A stretch of 64,000 nt of DNA, from positions 1 through 64,000 of the forward strand of contig NZ_JASCXJ010000005.1 of assembly GCF_030271535.1 (NCBI RefSeq), read 5' to 3'. Position numbers and translations under genes: made by a program. The notes beneath the pieces are model-generated. The model searched no databases. It saw only the letters and a program-made list of their open reading frames with translations, and was not told the origin of the DNA. The stretch is from Nocardiopsis sp. ATB16-24 (lineage in GTDB: Bacteria > Actinomycetota > Actinomycetes > Streptosporangiales > Streptosporangiaceae). Positions 34,874 through 44,930 of this stretch are shown here, piece after piece; positions within the stretch are counted from its first letter, which is position 1; every line of letters begins with the position of its first letter.

Positions 34874-34913
34874 GGGAGCCCTTCCTCCGTGGATCGTGGG
34901 CGGGGGAGATATC

Positions 34914-34932
34914 TGAGGTTAGCCTAACCAAC
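34914..34932. promoter_or_regulatory. DtxR/IdeR-like iron box
   Basis: Core GGTTAG-C-CTAACC (34917-34929) is a perfect dyad. About 16 of 19 consensus positions match, the best of the three boxes in this locus. Confidence 0.85.
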
Positions 34933-35446
34933 CTCGCCTTCGGGCGACAGGAGGGCGGGGGTGGAAATGTGCCTGTTCCCGAATCGACGGCACGTTTCCG
35001 CCAGCGCTTGCGGTGCGCGGGCCGAGCACGGTCCCGGAGGAGGCCGGTGCCGCGAAACCGGTCCCGTGTCCGCTCGCGCTCCGCTGTCCCGCCGCTGTCT
35101 CGGTAACCCAGAACAGGGTCGGACGAGCTTTGAGGGGTGGGGCAGGGTCACGCGGTCCGGATGGCGGCCACCCTCGCCCCACTGGCCACCCCGCTCGGCG
35201 GGGGCGTCGCAAGCGCTTGCAGGAGGGGAGATGCGGCGCTGCGGCACCCCTTCATGGGAGGTGTTCCTCGGCGGAGGCCGGGCGGGGCCGTGATCCGCGT
35301 GTCCGTTCTGCCGTAAAAGTAAATCTACGTCGTAAAGGTGCTCTTGTGGTGCGACGAGAGGATCACGAGGAAACTCTTCCGCGCGAGTTCCCGAAGCACC
35401 TCGCCGACGTCGACGGAATGTCGTGTGCCCTCCCTAACATCGACAC
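34933..35446. other. Gene-free stretch with a LacI/CRE-type palindrome
   Basis: No convincing gene. GCAAGCGCTTGC at 35209-35220 is a perfect 12-bp palindrome of the LacI-family type, and a related CCAGCGCTTGCGG occurs near 35000. Right after it, AGGAGGGGAG abuts an ATG at 35231 that opens only 20 codons. An AT-richer patch lies around 35313-35337, possibly a promoter for the VOC gene. Confidence 0.35.
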
Positions 35447-35821
35447 ATGAGCCACACCTCGCACGAGCACCACGCCATCGACTACCTGGAACTGACCGTC
35501 ACCGACCTGGACCGGGCGCGGAACTTCTACTCCGAGGCCTTCGGGTGGCGGTTCAACGACTACGGGCCCCAGTACGCGGGGATCCAGAATCCGCGGGGAG
35601 CGGACGCTCCGGAGGTGGGAGGTCTGGCCCTGGGGGAGGAGGACCCCCGGCCCGGTGGTCCCTTCGTGCTGTTGTACTCGACCGACCTGGATCGTTCGGT
35701 CGAGGCCGTGGAGCGCGCCGGAGGGCGTGTGGTCCGTGGGCCCTACGCCTTTCCGGGCGGGCGCCGTTTCCACTTCGCCGACCCCGACGGCAACGAGTTG
35801 GGGGTCTGGGCCGAGCGATGA
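35447..35821 (+). CDS. VOC superfamily (glyoxalase/bleomycin-resistance-like) protein
   Basis: 124 residues, one full VOC domain of two beta-alpha-beta3 modules. HHAIDYLELTVTDLDRARNFYSEAFGW gives the first metal-ligand His/strand, and FADPDGNELGVWAE gives the C-terminal Glu ligand. The histidine-rich start (SHTSHEHH) is unusual and may bind metal. Substrate unknown; members include lactoylglutathione lyases, dioxygenases and antibiotic-binding proteins. Confidence 0.88.
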   Translation: MSHTSHEHHAIDYLELTVTDLDRARNFYSEAFGWRFNDYGPQYAGIQNPRGADAPEVGGLALGEEDPRPGGPFVLLYSTDLDRSVEAVERAGGRVVRGPYAFPGGRRFHFADPDGNELGVWAER

Positions 35822-36480
35822 CCACCGGTCGTCCCTGAGGGCGGACTCCTCTCCTAGGGGTGACGACCTCAGGCGCGACGACTGGAATATCGGCGGCTCG
35901 GCGGGGTTCGCACGGGCGTGGCCGAGGGGCCACCCGGCCGTGGCCGGAAGGCGCCCTCCGCGACCGCCCCGGTGACCGATCGATGTTCTCGGGCCCCTCT
36001 ATGATCGCGTGTGCGGAGGAGCCGCCGTGATCGTGTCCCGCCCCGCTTTCGACGCACCCTCCCTCGAACGCCCCTGACGGGTCTTCCTTCTTCCGGCCCG
36101 CGCCCTCGGTCATGGACCGTTCTCGTTTCGTGGGCGCCCACGGACTCCCGTGCCGCGTCCTCCTCCCACGGGCGCCGACGCTCACGGCGGGCGGGCACCC
36201 GCCCGGACAGGCCGACCACCCCCTCGGCAGGGAACCCCTCTCCGTTCCTTGACGGCCGAACCCATCTCGGTCGCGCCTTGGGGTACGGGAACTTCGAGTT
36301 CTCGCCCTCGCAGCGGTGTGTCCGACCGACGAGCGGCCCTTGGTGGCCGGAACATGGGCATCGTGCCCGTTCTCCTCCCCACCCGACGGCCGTCGACCGC
36401 ACCGTCACGGCGGACGTGGTCGTCCTCGACCCACCCGCGTGTTCGGGGCGGGGCGGACAGGACCTCGAAAGGACGGCGGT
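35822..36480. other. Gene-free leader region before the Mrp operon
   Basis: 659 bp with no convincing full gene. A perfect -10 hexamer TATGAT lies at 36000-36005. GGAGGA at 36015-36020 precedes a GTG at 36027 that opens a 16-residue frame ending at 36077, a possible leader peptide. Several G+C-rich hairpins follow. The long leader hints at post-initiation control of mrpA, but no known riboswitch was recognised. Confidence 0.35.
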
Positions 36481-39330
36481 GTGTTGTTGTCCCTCCTTGC
36501 CGTACTCACCGTGGTCGCGCTCTCGACCCCGTTCCTGGACCGGGTGCTGGGTCGCGCGACCGGATGGCCGGTGGCGGCCGTGTTCGCCCTGTCGACCGGA
36601 CTGGTCCTGTCACAGGGACACCGACTGTTCGCCCAAGGGCAGACCCTGGAGAGCGCCCTGCCCTGGATGCCCACGATCGGGGTGGGCCTGTACCTGCGCA
36701 TGGACGGTCTGGCCTGGTTGTTCTGCGTGATCGTCCTCGGCGTGGGGGCGTTGGTCATGGCCTACTCCGCGCGTTACTTCCCGCCGGGGCGTCGTACCGG
36801 GTTCTTCTTCCTGATGAGCCTCTTCACCATGACGATGACGGGGCTGGTCCTGGCGGACGACCTCGTCCTGCTCTTCGTCTTCTGGGAGCTCACCACGATC
36901 TGCTCCTTCTACCTGATCGGCCTGTCGGGCCCCGACGCGAGCAGACCGGCGATACGTACGTACCTGCTGACCGCGATGGGCGGCCTGGCGTTGCTCGCGG
37001 CCGTGGTGCTGTTGTGGACGCGTACCGGAACCACCCGGGTCAGTGAGGTGCTGGACGACACCTCCTGGACGCAGGACGGGGGGTTCACCACCGTGGTGGC
37101 GCTGCTGGTCATCGTCGCGGTCCTGACCAAGTCGGCGCAGTTCCCCTTCCACTACTGGCTGCCCGACGCCATGGCCGCCAGCACACCGGTGAGCGCCTAC
37201 CTGCACGCCGCGGCGATGGTCAAGGCGGGTGTGTACCTGGCGATGCGGTTCTCGCCGGCCTTCGGCGAACTGGCGGTGTGGAACACGGTCCTGGTCTGCC
37301 TGGGGCTGGTCACGGCCGTGCTCGGCGCGGTGTTCGCCCTGCAAAAACACGACCTGAAGGAACTGACCGCCTACTCCACCGTCGGCCAGTTGGGCCTGTT
37401 GGTGGCGGTGATCGGCGTGGGTACTCCGCAGGCGCTCATCGCCGCGGGTGTGCACACCTTGGCCCACGCACTGTTCAAGTCGGCGCTGTTCATGGTGGTG
37501 GGTGTCGTCGAACACCAGACGGGTAGCCGTGACCTACGTGAGTTGGGCGGTCTGCGCCGGGCCATGCCGGTCACCGCGGCGGTGAGCGCGCTCGCCGCGT
37601 TGTCCATGGCCGGAGTGCCGCCGCTGTTGGGTTTCGTCACGAAGGAGAACCTCTTCGAAGCCATGCTGGAGACCCCGGGGCCTGCCTGGTCCGGGCCCGT
37701 GGCGGGGGCGGTCGCGGTGGCCGCGGCCGCCCTGACCTTCGCCTACGCGTTCCGTTTCGTCCATCTGACCTTCGGTGGCCGGCCCGACGGGGGAGCCGGG
37801 ACCGGTGAGTCGCCCGTGGAGGAGGCGGGGTGGGCCTTCCTGGCCGCACCGATGATCTCCTCCGTCGCGGGACTGGTGCTGGGTCTGTTCGTGACCACGC
37901 TGAACCCGGTGGCCGGACGGGTGGGGACCGATGCCACCCATGTGGAGGCGGAGCCGCACCTGGCGCTGTGGCACGGGCTCAATCCGGCGCTGGGGATGTC
38001 GGCCATGACGATCCTGCTCGGGGCCCTGCTGGCCTGGCGTACCCGTGCGGGTGGGACATGGGCCGGCAGGCGGCTCTTCCCCGTACCGGGCACCACGGTC
38101 TTCGAGAGGCTGCACGCGGGTGTGGTCGCCCTCGGTGTACGTACGGGGGACCTGACGCGTACTGACTCTCCCACCCGCCATCTGGCCGTACCCCTGGTGA
38201 TGGTCGTCCTGCTGTCCGTGGTGGTGTCCTTCTCCGGCCTGGAGTACGGGGCTCGACCCGCGCCCGCCTCGCTCTCCCTGGACTGGGTCCTGGTGGCGTT
38301 GGTGGCGGCCTCCGTGGTCGCCGCGGTGACGACCCTCTCGCGCATGGCCGCCCTGGCCCTGGTCGGGGTCGCGGGTTTCACCACCGCGCTGTGGTTCGTT
38401 CTGCTCGGTGCGTTCGACGTGGCCCTGACGCAGTTCCTGGTGGAGGTGTTGACGGTGGTCGTGGCGGTGCTGGTGCTGCGCCGCCTGCCCCGGGGGTTCC
38501 ACCGGGTCCGACGTTCGCGCACGGTGGCGTCCGCCGTGGTCGCGGTCGCGGCCGGTTGCGCGGCGGGGTCGGCCGCGTACCTGTTCACCGGCCGCAGGGA
38601 GCTGTCCTCGGTCTCCGAGTACTTCCTGTCCAACGCCCAAGAGGACACCGGTGGGACCAACGTGGTCAACACCATCCTGGTCGACTACCGGGCCATGGAC
38701 ACGCTGGGCGAGCTCACGGTCCTGGGCGCGGCCGGGCTGATCATCGTCGCCGTCCTGAACTCCGCCGGACTCACCGCCAAGGGCGGTGCACGCCTGAGCG
38801 TGCGAAGGACGAACCCGGTCTGGGACACCGACGACAACACCGTGATCATGCGCACCGTGGCACGCTGGCTGATCCCGCTGTTGGTGCTGTGGTCGGCCTA
38901 CCTGTTGTTGCGGGGGCACAACGCGGCGGGAGGCGGGTTCATCGCCGGACTGGTGGGAGGTTCGGCCTTCGCCCTGGCCTACCTCACCGCGCCCAGCGCG
39001 TCGGTCGCTCGGATCCAGGTGTCCTACACGATCACCCTCGCCGCGGGCGTGGCCGTGGCGGTGGGGGCGGGGCTGCTCGGTTACGTCGACGGCTCGTTCC
39101 TGCGTCCGCTGCACGCCGACGTCCCGCTGCCCTGGGGCGGTCACTTCCACTTCACCACCGCCCTGGTCTTCGACGTGGGCGTGTACCTGGCGGTGGTCGG
39201 TGTGCTGTTGAGCGCCCTCAACCAGTTGGGACTGGAACCTCCCGGCCAGAGTTCGGGGGAGCACCTGGGGAGGGAGGACGAGCCCCGAGAACCCACCCAC
39301 GACAGTTCGTCCGCGGGAGGCGCCCGATGA
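36481..39330 (+). CDS. mrpA: Na+/H+ antiporter subunit A with fused MrpB domain
   Basis: 949 residues. Residues 1-720 resemble complex I NuoL-type proton-pumping subunits: [55 protein letters not shown] and [17 protein letters not shown] carry the key Glu, Lys and His residues. Residues about 820-940 are an MnhB domain ([24 protein letters not shown]), so A and B are one polypeptide as in many actinobacteria. GTG at 36481 has GAAAGGAC upstream. First gene of a complete mrp operon for sodium and pH homeostasis in the membrane. Confidence 0.96.
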   Translation: MLLSLLAVLTVVALSTPFLDRVLGRATGWPVAAVFALSTGLVLSQGHRLFAQGQTLESALPWMPTIGVGLYLRMDGLAWLFCVIVLGVGALVMAYSARYFPPGRRTGFFFLMSLFTMTMTGLVLADDLVLLFVFWELTTICSFYLIGLSGPDASRPAIRTYLLTAMGGLALLAAVVLLWTRTGTTRVSEVLDDTSWTQDGGFTTVVALLVIVAVLTKSAQFPFHYWLPDAMAASTPVSAYLHAAAMVKAGVYLAMRFSPAFGELAVWNTVLVCLGLVTAVLGAVFALQKHDLKELTAYSTVGQLGLLVAVIGVGTPQALIAAGVHTLAHALFKSALFMVVGVVEHQTGSRDLRELGGLRRAMPVTAAVSALAALSMAGVPPLLGFVTKENLFEAMLETPGPAWSGPVAGAVAVAAAALTFAYAFRFVHLTFGGRPDGGAGTGESPVEEAGWAFLAAPMISSVAGLVLGLFVTTLNPVAGRVGTDATHVEAEPHLALWHGLNPALGMSAMTILLGALLAWRTRAGGTWAGRRLFPVPGTTVFERLHAGVVALGVRTGDLTRTDSPTRHLAVPLVMVVLLSVVVSFSGLEYGARPAPASLSLDWVLVALVAASVVAAVTTLSRMAALALVGVAGFTTALWFVLLGAFDVALTQFLVEVLTVVVAVLVLRRLPRGFHRVRRSRTVASAVVAVAAGCAAGSAAYLFTGRRELSSVSEYFLSNAQEDTGGTNVVNTILVDYRAMDTLGELTVLGAAGLIIVAVLNSAGLTAKGGARLSVRRTNPVWDTDDNTVIMRTVARWLIPLLVLWSAYLLLRGHNAAGGGFIAGLVGGSAFALAYLTAPSASVARIQVSYTITLAAGVAVAVGAGLLGYVDGSFLRPLHADVPLPWGGHFHFTTALVFDVGVYLAVVGVLLSALNQLGLEPPGQSSGEHLGREDEPREPTHDSSSAGGAR

Positions 39331-39635
39331 CCCTCGCCATCACGATCGGTGTCCTGATCGCGGGAGCCGTGTACCTGATCCTGCAACGCGGCATGGTCCG
39401 TGTGGTCCTGGGGTTCGTGCTGTTGAGCCATGGCGTGAACCTGTTGTTGCTGTCGGCGGGTGGCGCGTTCCGGCGCGAACAGCCGCTCCTGGGCGTGGTC
39501 TCGCCCGAGTCGGCGGCGGACCCCCTGCCGCAGGCCCTTGCGTTGACCGCCATCGTCATCGCCTTCTCCATCACCATCTACATGCTCACCCTCGCGGCCA
39601 CCGGCAAGGACGACGACACCGGGGGGTCCCCGTGA
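39327..39635 (+). CDS. mrpC: Na+/H+ antiporter subunit C
   Basis: 102 residues, NuoK-like with three membrane helices (residues 3-20, 25-45, 68-90). [19 protein letters not shown] and [22 protein letters not shown] are family hallmarks. ATG overlaps the mrpA stop by 4 bp. Confidence 0.95.
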   Translation: MTLAITIGVLIAGAVYLILQRGMVRVVLGFVLLSHGVNLLLLSAGGAFRREQPLLGVVSPESAADPLPQALALTAIVIAFSITIYMLTLAATGKDDDTGGSP

Positions 39636-41149
39636 ACACCGCGCTCCTACCGCTGTTGATCGCGGTTCCGCTTCTGGGGGCCGCCCTGCTCATCGTCGTG
39701 GATCGGCCTCGGTGGCTGGGCCGGGCCGTGCTGCTGGGTCCCAACATCGGTGCCCTGGCCGCGGGCGTGTTCCTGACCTGGCTCACCCGTGGGGGCCGCG
39801 TCCACGCGCACAATCTCGGACTGTGGCGGGACGGGGTGGCCATCCCCTTCGTGGCCGACACCTTCAGCGCGCTGATGGTGACCACCACCGCCCTGCTGTT
39901 GCTGGTGTGCTCGCTCTTCGCCGTGGCCACGGGCGAGACCACGCGACGCCTCTTCCCGCCGTTGGTCCTGGTGCTGTCGGCAGGGGTGTACGGGGCTCTG
40001 CTCACCGGAGACCTGTTCAACCTGTTCGTGTTCGTGGAGGTCATGCTGTTGCCCGCCTACGGGTTGTTGGCGATCGCGGGCACGGTGCGGGGCCTGCTGG
40101 GCGGACGGGTCTACGTCACGGTCAACCTGCTGACCTCGACGATCTTCCTGGCCGGTGTGGCGTTGGTCTACGGTGTGGCCGGCACGGTGCAGGTGGGTGA
40201 GTTGGCCGGGGCGGCCCGGCAGTCGCCGCTGGTGGCCGTGGGCATGGGCGTGGTACTGCTGGCGCTGTCGATCAAGACGGCCGTGGTCCCGATGCACGGT
40301 TGGCTGGCGCGTGCCTACACGGCGCCCTCGCCCGCGGTGACGGCGCTGCTCTCGGGCCTGCACACCAAGGTCGCGATCTACGCGATCTACCGCCTGTACG
40401 CGGTGGTCTTCGACGGCGACGCCTCGCTGCTGTGGATGGGGCTGGTGGCGTTCACCGTGACGATGCTGATCGGAGTCCTGGGCGCGGTGGGGGAGAACGA
40501 CACCCGTTCGATCCTGGTGTTCCACATGATCAGCCAGATCGGCTACATCCTGCTCGGGGTCGCCCTGTTCACCGAAGCGGGCCTCATGGCGGGGATCTTC
40601 TACCTCGTCCACCACATGGTGGTGAAGGCGTCGTTGTTCCTGTCCACCGGTGCCGTGGAGTACACGTACGGTACCGGTGAGCTGGACCGGTTGGGCGAGC
40701 TAGCACGGCGCGAGCCGCTCGTCGCCCTGGCGTTCCTGGTGGCGGCGCTGTCCCTGGCCGGGATGCCGCCGTTCTCGGGGTTCGTCGCCAAGCTCACCCT
40801 GGTGGCGGCGGCGTTCGAGGCCGGACAGTGGCTCGTGGCGGCGGTGGCCGTCGCGGTCAGCCTCATCACGCTCATGTCGATGCTCAAGATCTGGGGTGGC
40901 GCCTTCTGGAGCCGGCCCCCCGAACCCGAACCGGAACCCGTGTCGGGTACCGGTGCCTCCACGACGTTGACCACCGGGTCCCCGGTGCGAACGAGGGTGC
41001 CCACGGCGGTGCTGCTACCGGCCGTGGTGCTGGCCGGCGTGACGTTGTGCGTGGGGTTGGGCGCCGAGGTGCTGTTGGCCCTGAGCGCGCAGGCCGCCGC
41101 TCACCTGTTGGACACCTCCGCCTACGTCGAGGCGGTGACGGGACGATGA
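39632..41149 (+). CDS. mrpD: Na+/H+ antiporter subunit D
   Basis: 505 residues, NuoN/NuoM-like with about 14 helices. LFNLFVFVEVMLLPAYGLLAI holds the key membrane Glu, and VPMHGWLARAYTAPSPAVTALLSGLHTKVAIYA holds the Lys region. HMISQIGYILLG and HHMVVKASLFL are further conserved segments. GTG overlaps the mrpC stop. Forms the second antiporter-like channel of the Mrp complex. Confidence 0.96.
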   Translation: MNTALLPLLIAVPLLGAALLIVVDRPRWLGRAVLLGPNIGALAAGVFLTWLTRGGRVHAHNLGLWRDGVAIPFVADTFSALMVTTTALLLLVCSLFAVATGETTRRLFPPLVLVLSAGVYGALLTGDLFNLFVFVEVMLLPAYGLLAIAGTVRGLLGGRVYVTVNLLTSTIFLAGVALVYGVAGTVQVGELAGAARQSPLVAVGMGVVLLALSIKTAVVPMHGWLARAYTAPSPAVTALLSGLHTKVAIYAIYRLYAVVFDGDASLLWMGLVAFTVTMLIGVLGAVGENDTRSILVFHMISQIGYILLGVALFTEAGLMAGIFYLVHHMVVKASLFLSTGAVEYTYGTGELDRLGELARREPLVALAFLVAALSLAGMPPFSGFVAKLTLVAAAFEAGQWLVAAVAVAVSLITLMSMLKIWGGAFWSRPPEPEPEPVSGTGASTTLTTGSPVRTRVPTAVLLPAVVLAGVTLCVGLGAEVLLALSAQAAAHLLDTSAYVEAVTGR

Positions 41150-41529
41150 CCTCCCTTCTGCTCAGGGGAGCGCGCACCCTGTGGTTCCCCTTCGCCTACG
41201 CGGGGCACGTGGTGAGCGCCTCGGTTCGCATGTCCTGGGACGTTCTCACGCCGGGCAGCGCTTCCACCCCGGCCTTCGTCGAGGTGCCGCTGCGTTGCAG
41301 GACCGCGTTCGAGGTCACGACGATCGCCAACATGGTCTCCTTGGCCCCCGGGTCGGTGACCGTCGCCACCCGGATGGATCCGCCCACCTTGTGGGTGCAC
41401 GGCATGTACGCCCCCACCGACGAGGCCTTCCGTGACACCGTCTACGCGATGGAGGACCGTCTGTTGGGCGTGACCCGACGGAAGGGGCCTCCGCCGCGGC
41501 CCGATGTCGGGGAGGGGGAGACGCGATGA
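41146..41529 (+). CDS. mrpE: Na+/H+ antiporter subunit E
   Basis: 127 residues. One or two N-terminal helices (WFPFAYAGHVVSASVRMSWDVL) then the soluble MnhE domain with ANMVSLAPGSVTV and LWVHGMY. Shorter at the N-terminus than typical MrpE (about 160), which may mean fewer helices. ATG overlaps the mrpD stop by 4 bp. Confidence 0.93.
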   Translation: MTSLLLRGARTLWFPFAYAGHVVSASVRMSWDVLTPGSASTPAFVEVPLRCRTAFEVTTIANMVSLAPGSVTVATRMDPPTLWVHGMYAPTDEAFRDTVYAMEDRLLGVTRRKGPPPRPDVGEGETR

Positions 41530-41783
41530 ATCCCATCGATGTGGCCTTGGCGCTCATCGTGGTGTCGATGGTCGTGGCCACCTATCGGATCCTCGCCGGT
41601 CCGGCCAAGGCCGACCGAGGGGCTGGCGCCGATCTGGTCTTCTTCGGTTTCGTCAGTTTCGTCAGCGTCCTCGGTCTGCGGCTGACCACGGAACTGGTGG
41701 TCGACATCGTGCTCGTATGCACGCTGGTCGGTTTCATGTCCGCCCTGTCCCTGGCCCGTCTGGTCGCCGGAGGAAAGCGATGA
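41526..41783 (+). CDS. mrpF: Na+/H+ antiporter subunit F
   Basis: 85 residues, three helices. YRILAGPAKADRGAGADLVFFGFVSFVSVLGL matches the RxLxGPxxxDR motif of MrpF. ATG overlaps the mrpE stop by 4 bp. Confidence 0.95.
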   Translation: MNPIDVALALIVVSMVVATYRILAGPAKADRGAGADLVFFGFVSFVSVLGLRLTTELVVDIVLVCTLVGFMSALSLARLVAGGKR

Positions 41784-42136
41784 GCACAGTGTTGGAGACG
41801 CTCAGTGTGGTCTGCGTGATCGCGGGAGCGTTCGTCTTCGCCACCGGGGCCTTCGGCCTGCTGCGGCTGCGTGACTTCTACGCGCGCATGAGCGCGATCA
41901 CCCTCGCGGGGGGACTGGGGACGGCCTTGGTCCTCCTGGGGCTGTTGTTGCGGTTTCCCTCGTGGGAGAACGCCCTGAAGATCGGTCTGGCCCTGCTCGT
42001 GCAGTTGGGTACGGCCGCCGTGGGAGGTAACGCGATGGCCCGGGCGGGCTACCTCGCGGGTACTCCGATCTCCCCGGCCACCCGGCGTGACGCCCTGGCC
42101 GAGGCGGCCGTGGAGGACGGGTCGGAGAAGACCTGA
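41780..42136 (+). CDS. mrpG: Na+/H+ antiporter subunit G
   Basis: 118 residues, three helices. GAFGLLRLRDFYARMSAITLAGGLGTALVLLGLL is the GxxxLxRxPDxYxRxHAxT-type MrpG motif. ATG overlaps the mrpF stop by 4 bp. Last gene of the operon, converging on the monooxygenase gene. Confidence 0.95.
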   Translation: MSTVLETLSVVCVIAGAFVFATGAFGLLRLRDFYARMSAITLAGGLGTALVLLGLLLRFPSWENALKIGLALLVQLGTAAVGGNAMARAGYLAGTPISPATRRDALAEAAVEDGSEKT

Positions 42137-42208
42137 GGGGTGCCGGGAGAAGGCGCGGGGAACGGACCGGCTTCGTGGCGTGCCGAAGACCACGGTGTAC
42201 CACGGGCC

Positions 42209-43273
42209 CTACCTTCGGTGGGCGAGGGAGTCGGTGATCTGGGCGACCGTGGCCTTGGCCGTGCGTCCGACGCCGATGAGGGTGGCCGAGGCCAGGCCGG
42301 TCCAGTCGCCGTAGCCCAGCAGGAACAGGCGTGGTTCGTCGACCGCCCGGGTGCCCTCCAACGCGATCCGACCATGATCGTCCCGGAGTTCCAGCGGGGC
42401 GAGGTGGTCCAGGGCGGGACGGAAGCCGGTGCACCACAGGATCGTGTCGCAGTCCATGCGGGAGCCGTCCGCCCAGGCCACACCGGTGCGTGTGAGCCGC
42501 TCGAACATCGGTTCGGTCTTGAGCGCGCCTCGTTCGCGGGCCTCGCGCACGGGCGGCACCACCGCGATGTCGCCCAGGTCGCCGATACCCGGTGGGACGC
42601 GGGCACCGCTCTGTTCGGCCCGTTGACGGCGGGTGGCGATGTCGAACAGGGCGCGGCCGTCCAGGTGGTCGGGGAGGAACCGGGGAGGACGTCGAACGGC
42701 CCAGGTGGTCTGGGCGACCTTGGAGAGCTCGGCGAGGATCTGGGCCGCGGAGTTCCCTCCGCCCACGACCACCACCCGCTGCCCGGCGAACTCCTCCGGA
42801 GAGCGGTAGTCCACGGTGTGCAGTTGCCCGCCCTGGAACAGGTCGCGGCCGGGGACGTCGGGCACGTGGGGGGCACGCCAGGTTCCGGTGGCGCTGATGA
42901 CGTATCCGGCCGTCCAGGTGCCCTTCCGTGAGAGCACCCGTAGCGTTTCGTCGGCGCGTTCGACTCGGTCGACGTGGACGGGGCGGCGCACCGGTAGTCC
43001 GTAACGGCGCTCGTACTGGCTCAGGTACCAGGTCACGTGCCGTGCGCCGGGGTACTCGTGCCCTTCCTCAGCGGGCATCCACCAGCCGGGCAGCATGCTG
43101 TGCTCGGCGGGAGAGAACAGCCGCAGCGAGTCCCAGTACTCCGCCCACGACCCGCCCGGCCCTTCCCTGCCGTCCAGGATCACGAAGTCGAGACCGGCCC
43201 GTCGAAGGTAGTACCCGGCGGCCAGACCGGCCTGACCGCCGCCGATCACCACCACGTCGTGCACGTGCTCCAC
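42209..43273 (-). CDS. FAD-dependent monooxygenase, CzcO/YUCCA-like
   Basis: 354 residues. HDVVVIGGGQAGLAAGYYL is the FAD GxGxxG motif and RVVVVGGGNSAAQILAELS the NADPH one. SATGTWRAPHVPDVPG sits where the flavin-monooxygenase signature lies, and ILWCTGFRPALDHL gives the C-terminal FAD site. Putative flavoprotein oxidoreductase acting on small substrates, possibly Baeyer-Villiger or N-oxygenation chemistry. The GTG at 43273 is preceded by GGGAGA; longer in-frame extensions overlap the mug gene and are rejected. Confidence 0.9.
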   Translation of the reverse strand: MEHVHDVVVIGGGQAGLAAGYYLRRAGLDFVILDGREGPGGSWAEYWDSLRLFSPAEHSMLPGWWMPAEEGHEYPGARHVTWYLSQYERRYGLPVRRPVHVDRVERADETLRVLSRKGTWTAGYVISATGTWRAPHVPDVPGRDLFQGGQLHTVDYRSPEEFAGQRVVVVGGGNSAAQILAELSKVAQTTWAVRRPPRFLPDHLDGRALFDIATRRQRAEQSGARVPPGIGDLGDIAVVPPVREARERGALKTEPMFERLTRTGVAWADGSRMDCDTILWCTGFRPALDHLAPLELRDDHGRIALEGTRAVDEPRLFLLGYGDWTGLASATLIGVGRTAKATVAQITDSLAHRR

Positions 43274-43316
43274 GTCGCGGTCTCCCTTCGTCCGCCCCGG
43301 CCCCTCCCGGAGGGGT

Positions 43317-43928
43317 TCACGGGGTCGAGGAACGGTCGGGGAGTCCGGCGGCCCGTCGGAGGCGCGCGAACTCCTCGGCCATGGGCCCCATCTGCCAGTG
43401 CGCGTTCCTACCGCTGGGGTTGGGCAACAACCACACCCGTGTGCCCCCGATCCGCATGGTCTGAGGCCCCACGGCCGCACCGCGGTCGTCGAAGGCCTCC
43501 CGGTAGACGGTGACGCCCAGGACCGCCAGCCAACGAGGACGCCACCGCAGTACCTTACGACGCAGTTCCCGGCCGCCCTCCACGATCTCCGGCCGACTCA
43601 GCCCGCTCGCCTGCGCGGTGGTCCGGGCGACGACGTTGGTGATCCCCAGGCCGAGACCGAGGAGTACGTCCTCCTGCTCGGGGCGCAGTCGGTGCGGGGT
43701 GAAGCCGGACCTGTGCAGCGCGGGCCAAAAACGGGTGCCCGGATTGGCGAAGTGGTGTCCGACGGCTCCCGAGATCAGGCCGGGGTTGATCCCGCAGAAG
43801 AGGACGTCGAGGCCTTCCGCCAGGATGTCGGGGACCACCTTGTCCCGCGCCGCCTCCAGCTCCTCCCTGCTCGGACGGGGCGTCCTCCCCGACGCTCTCG
43901 GCGAGAGGCGTTCGTCTGCGGAGTCCAC
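43317..43928 (-). CDS. mug: G/U mismatch-specific uracil-DNA glycosylase
   Basis: 203 residues. VLFCGINPGLISGAVGHHFANPGTRFWPALH contains the GINPG catalytic region and LLPNPSGRNAHW the NPSGxN loop of the Mug/TDG family. Removes uracil or ethenocytosine opposite G in DNA. The GTG at 43928 has GAAAGGAG with good spacing. It sits between USP and monooxygenase genes on the same strand; no operon link is evident. Confidence 0.95.
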   Translation of the reverse strand: MDSADERLSPRASGRTPRPSREELEAARDKVVPDILAEGLDVLFCGINPGLISGAVGHHFANPGTRFWPALHRSGFTPHRLRPEQEDVLLGLGLGITNVVARTTAQASGLSRPEIVEGGRELRRKVLRWRPRWLAVLGVTVYREAFDDRGAAVGPQTMRIGGTRVWLLPNPSGRNAHWQMGPMAEEFARLRRAAGLPDRSSTP

Positions 43929-44000
43929 GGATCTCCTTTCGGAAGGTGCGCGGTCGACGGCGCGGTGACCGCGATGTCGGCGGGGACGGTCTCGCCGTGC

Positions 44001-44930
44001 TCAGTCCTCCTCCGAGCCCCGGGGCAGAACCGCGACGGGGATGGTCGCGGTGTGCAGCAGACCCTGGGTGACCGACCCCAACAGCAGGCCGCTGACACCG
44101 CCCCGGCCACGCGACCCGACCACGATCAGGTCGGCTTGACCGCCCGCCTCCACCAAGGCGTCCACCGGATCGTTCCCGGTACGCACGACGGTGATGTCCA
44201 CGTCCTCGACGGTGTCGTCCATGAGCTCGGCGAGGATCCCCGACACCATCTCCTCGGAGTGACGGTCCAGCAGGTCGTCGGGCGGCGACGCCCAGCCCTC
44301 GGCGGTCGTCGACCGGGCGGCGAAGGTCGGAGGGGTCCGCCAACTGTGCACCGCCACGACCGAGGAGCCCCCGCGGGAGGCGGCCCGGCTCAGGGCGAAA
44401 CGCAGTGCACGCCGGGAGTCCACCGAACCGTCCACACCCACCACGATCCGTTCCGGGCCCGTGTGCGAGATCGGTCCTTCCTGTCGGTGGGGGACGACCA
44501 CGACCGGGCAGATCGCCTTGGAGGCCAGGCGCGTCCCCGCCGAGCCGGCCAGCGCCGAACGTACCGGTCCCAGTCCGCGCGAACCGACGACCACCATGTC
44601 CCCGTGGTCTATGCGGCGCAGCAGGGCCGAAGGAGGTTCCTCCAAGGCCAGTTCCGTCTCCACCTCCAGTTCGGGGTGGGAGGAGCGCACGTGTCGGGTG
44701 GCGTCGTCCAGGAGTTCGCGCCCCTGGGCGGACATCTCCTCGGTCGGGGGGAAGCGGGTGGCACCGGCGTACCTCGACATCACCAGTGGCATGGACAGGG
44801 CGTGCACGATGTACAGAGGCAGGCCCGTACGCGCCGCCTCCGTGGCGCCCCACTCCAAGGCGCGGTGCGCCGACTCCGAACCGTCGACGCCCACCACCAC
44901 CTTGGGGGAGGGGATCTGCTGGTCGGCCAT
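44001..44930 (-). CDS. Universal stress protein with two UspA domains
   Basis: 309 residues. Domain 1 (residues 10-150) starts VVVGVDGSESAHRALEWG and ends VVVGSRGLGPVRSALAGSAGTRL. Domain 2 (residues 162-302) starts IVVGVDGSVDSRRALRFA and ends VVGSRGRGGVSGLLLGSVTQGLL. Both keep the G-2x-G-9x-G-S/T ATP-binding pattern. Tandem USPs are frequent in actinobacteria and often respond to hypoxia or dormancy; no specific operator was recognised here. Confidence 0.94.
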   Translation of the reverse strand: MADQQIPSPKVVVGVDGSESAHRALEWGATEAARTGLPLYIVHALSMPLVMSRYAGATRFPPTEEMSAQGRELLDDATRHVRSSHPELEVETELALEEPPSALLRRIDHGDMVVVGSRGLGPVRSALAGSAGTRLASKAICPVVVVPHRQEGPISHTGPERIVVGVDGSVDSRRALRFALSRAASRGGSSVVAVHSWRTPPTFAARSTTAEGWASPPDDLLDRHSEEMVSGILAELMDDTVEDVDITVVRTGNDPVDALVEAGGQADLIVVGSRGRGGVSGLLLGSVTQGLLHTATIPVAVLPRGSEED

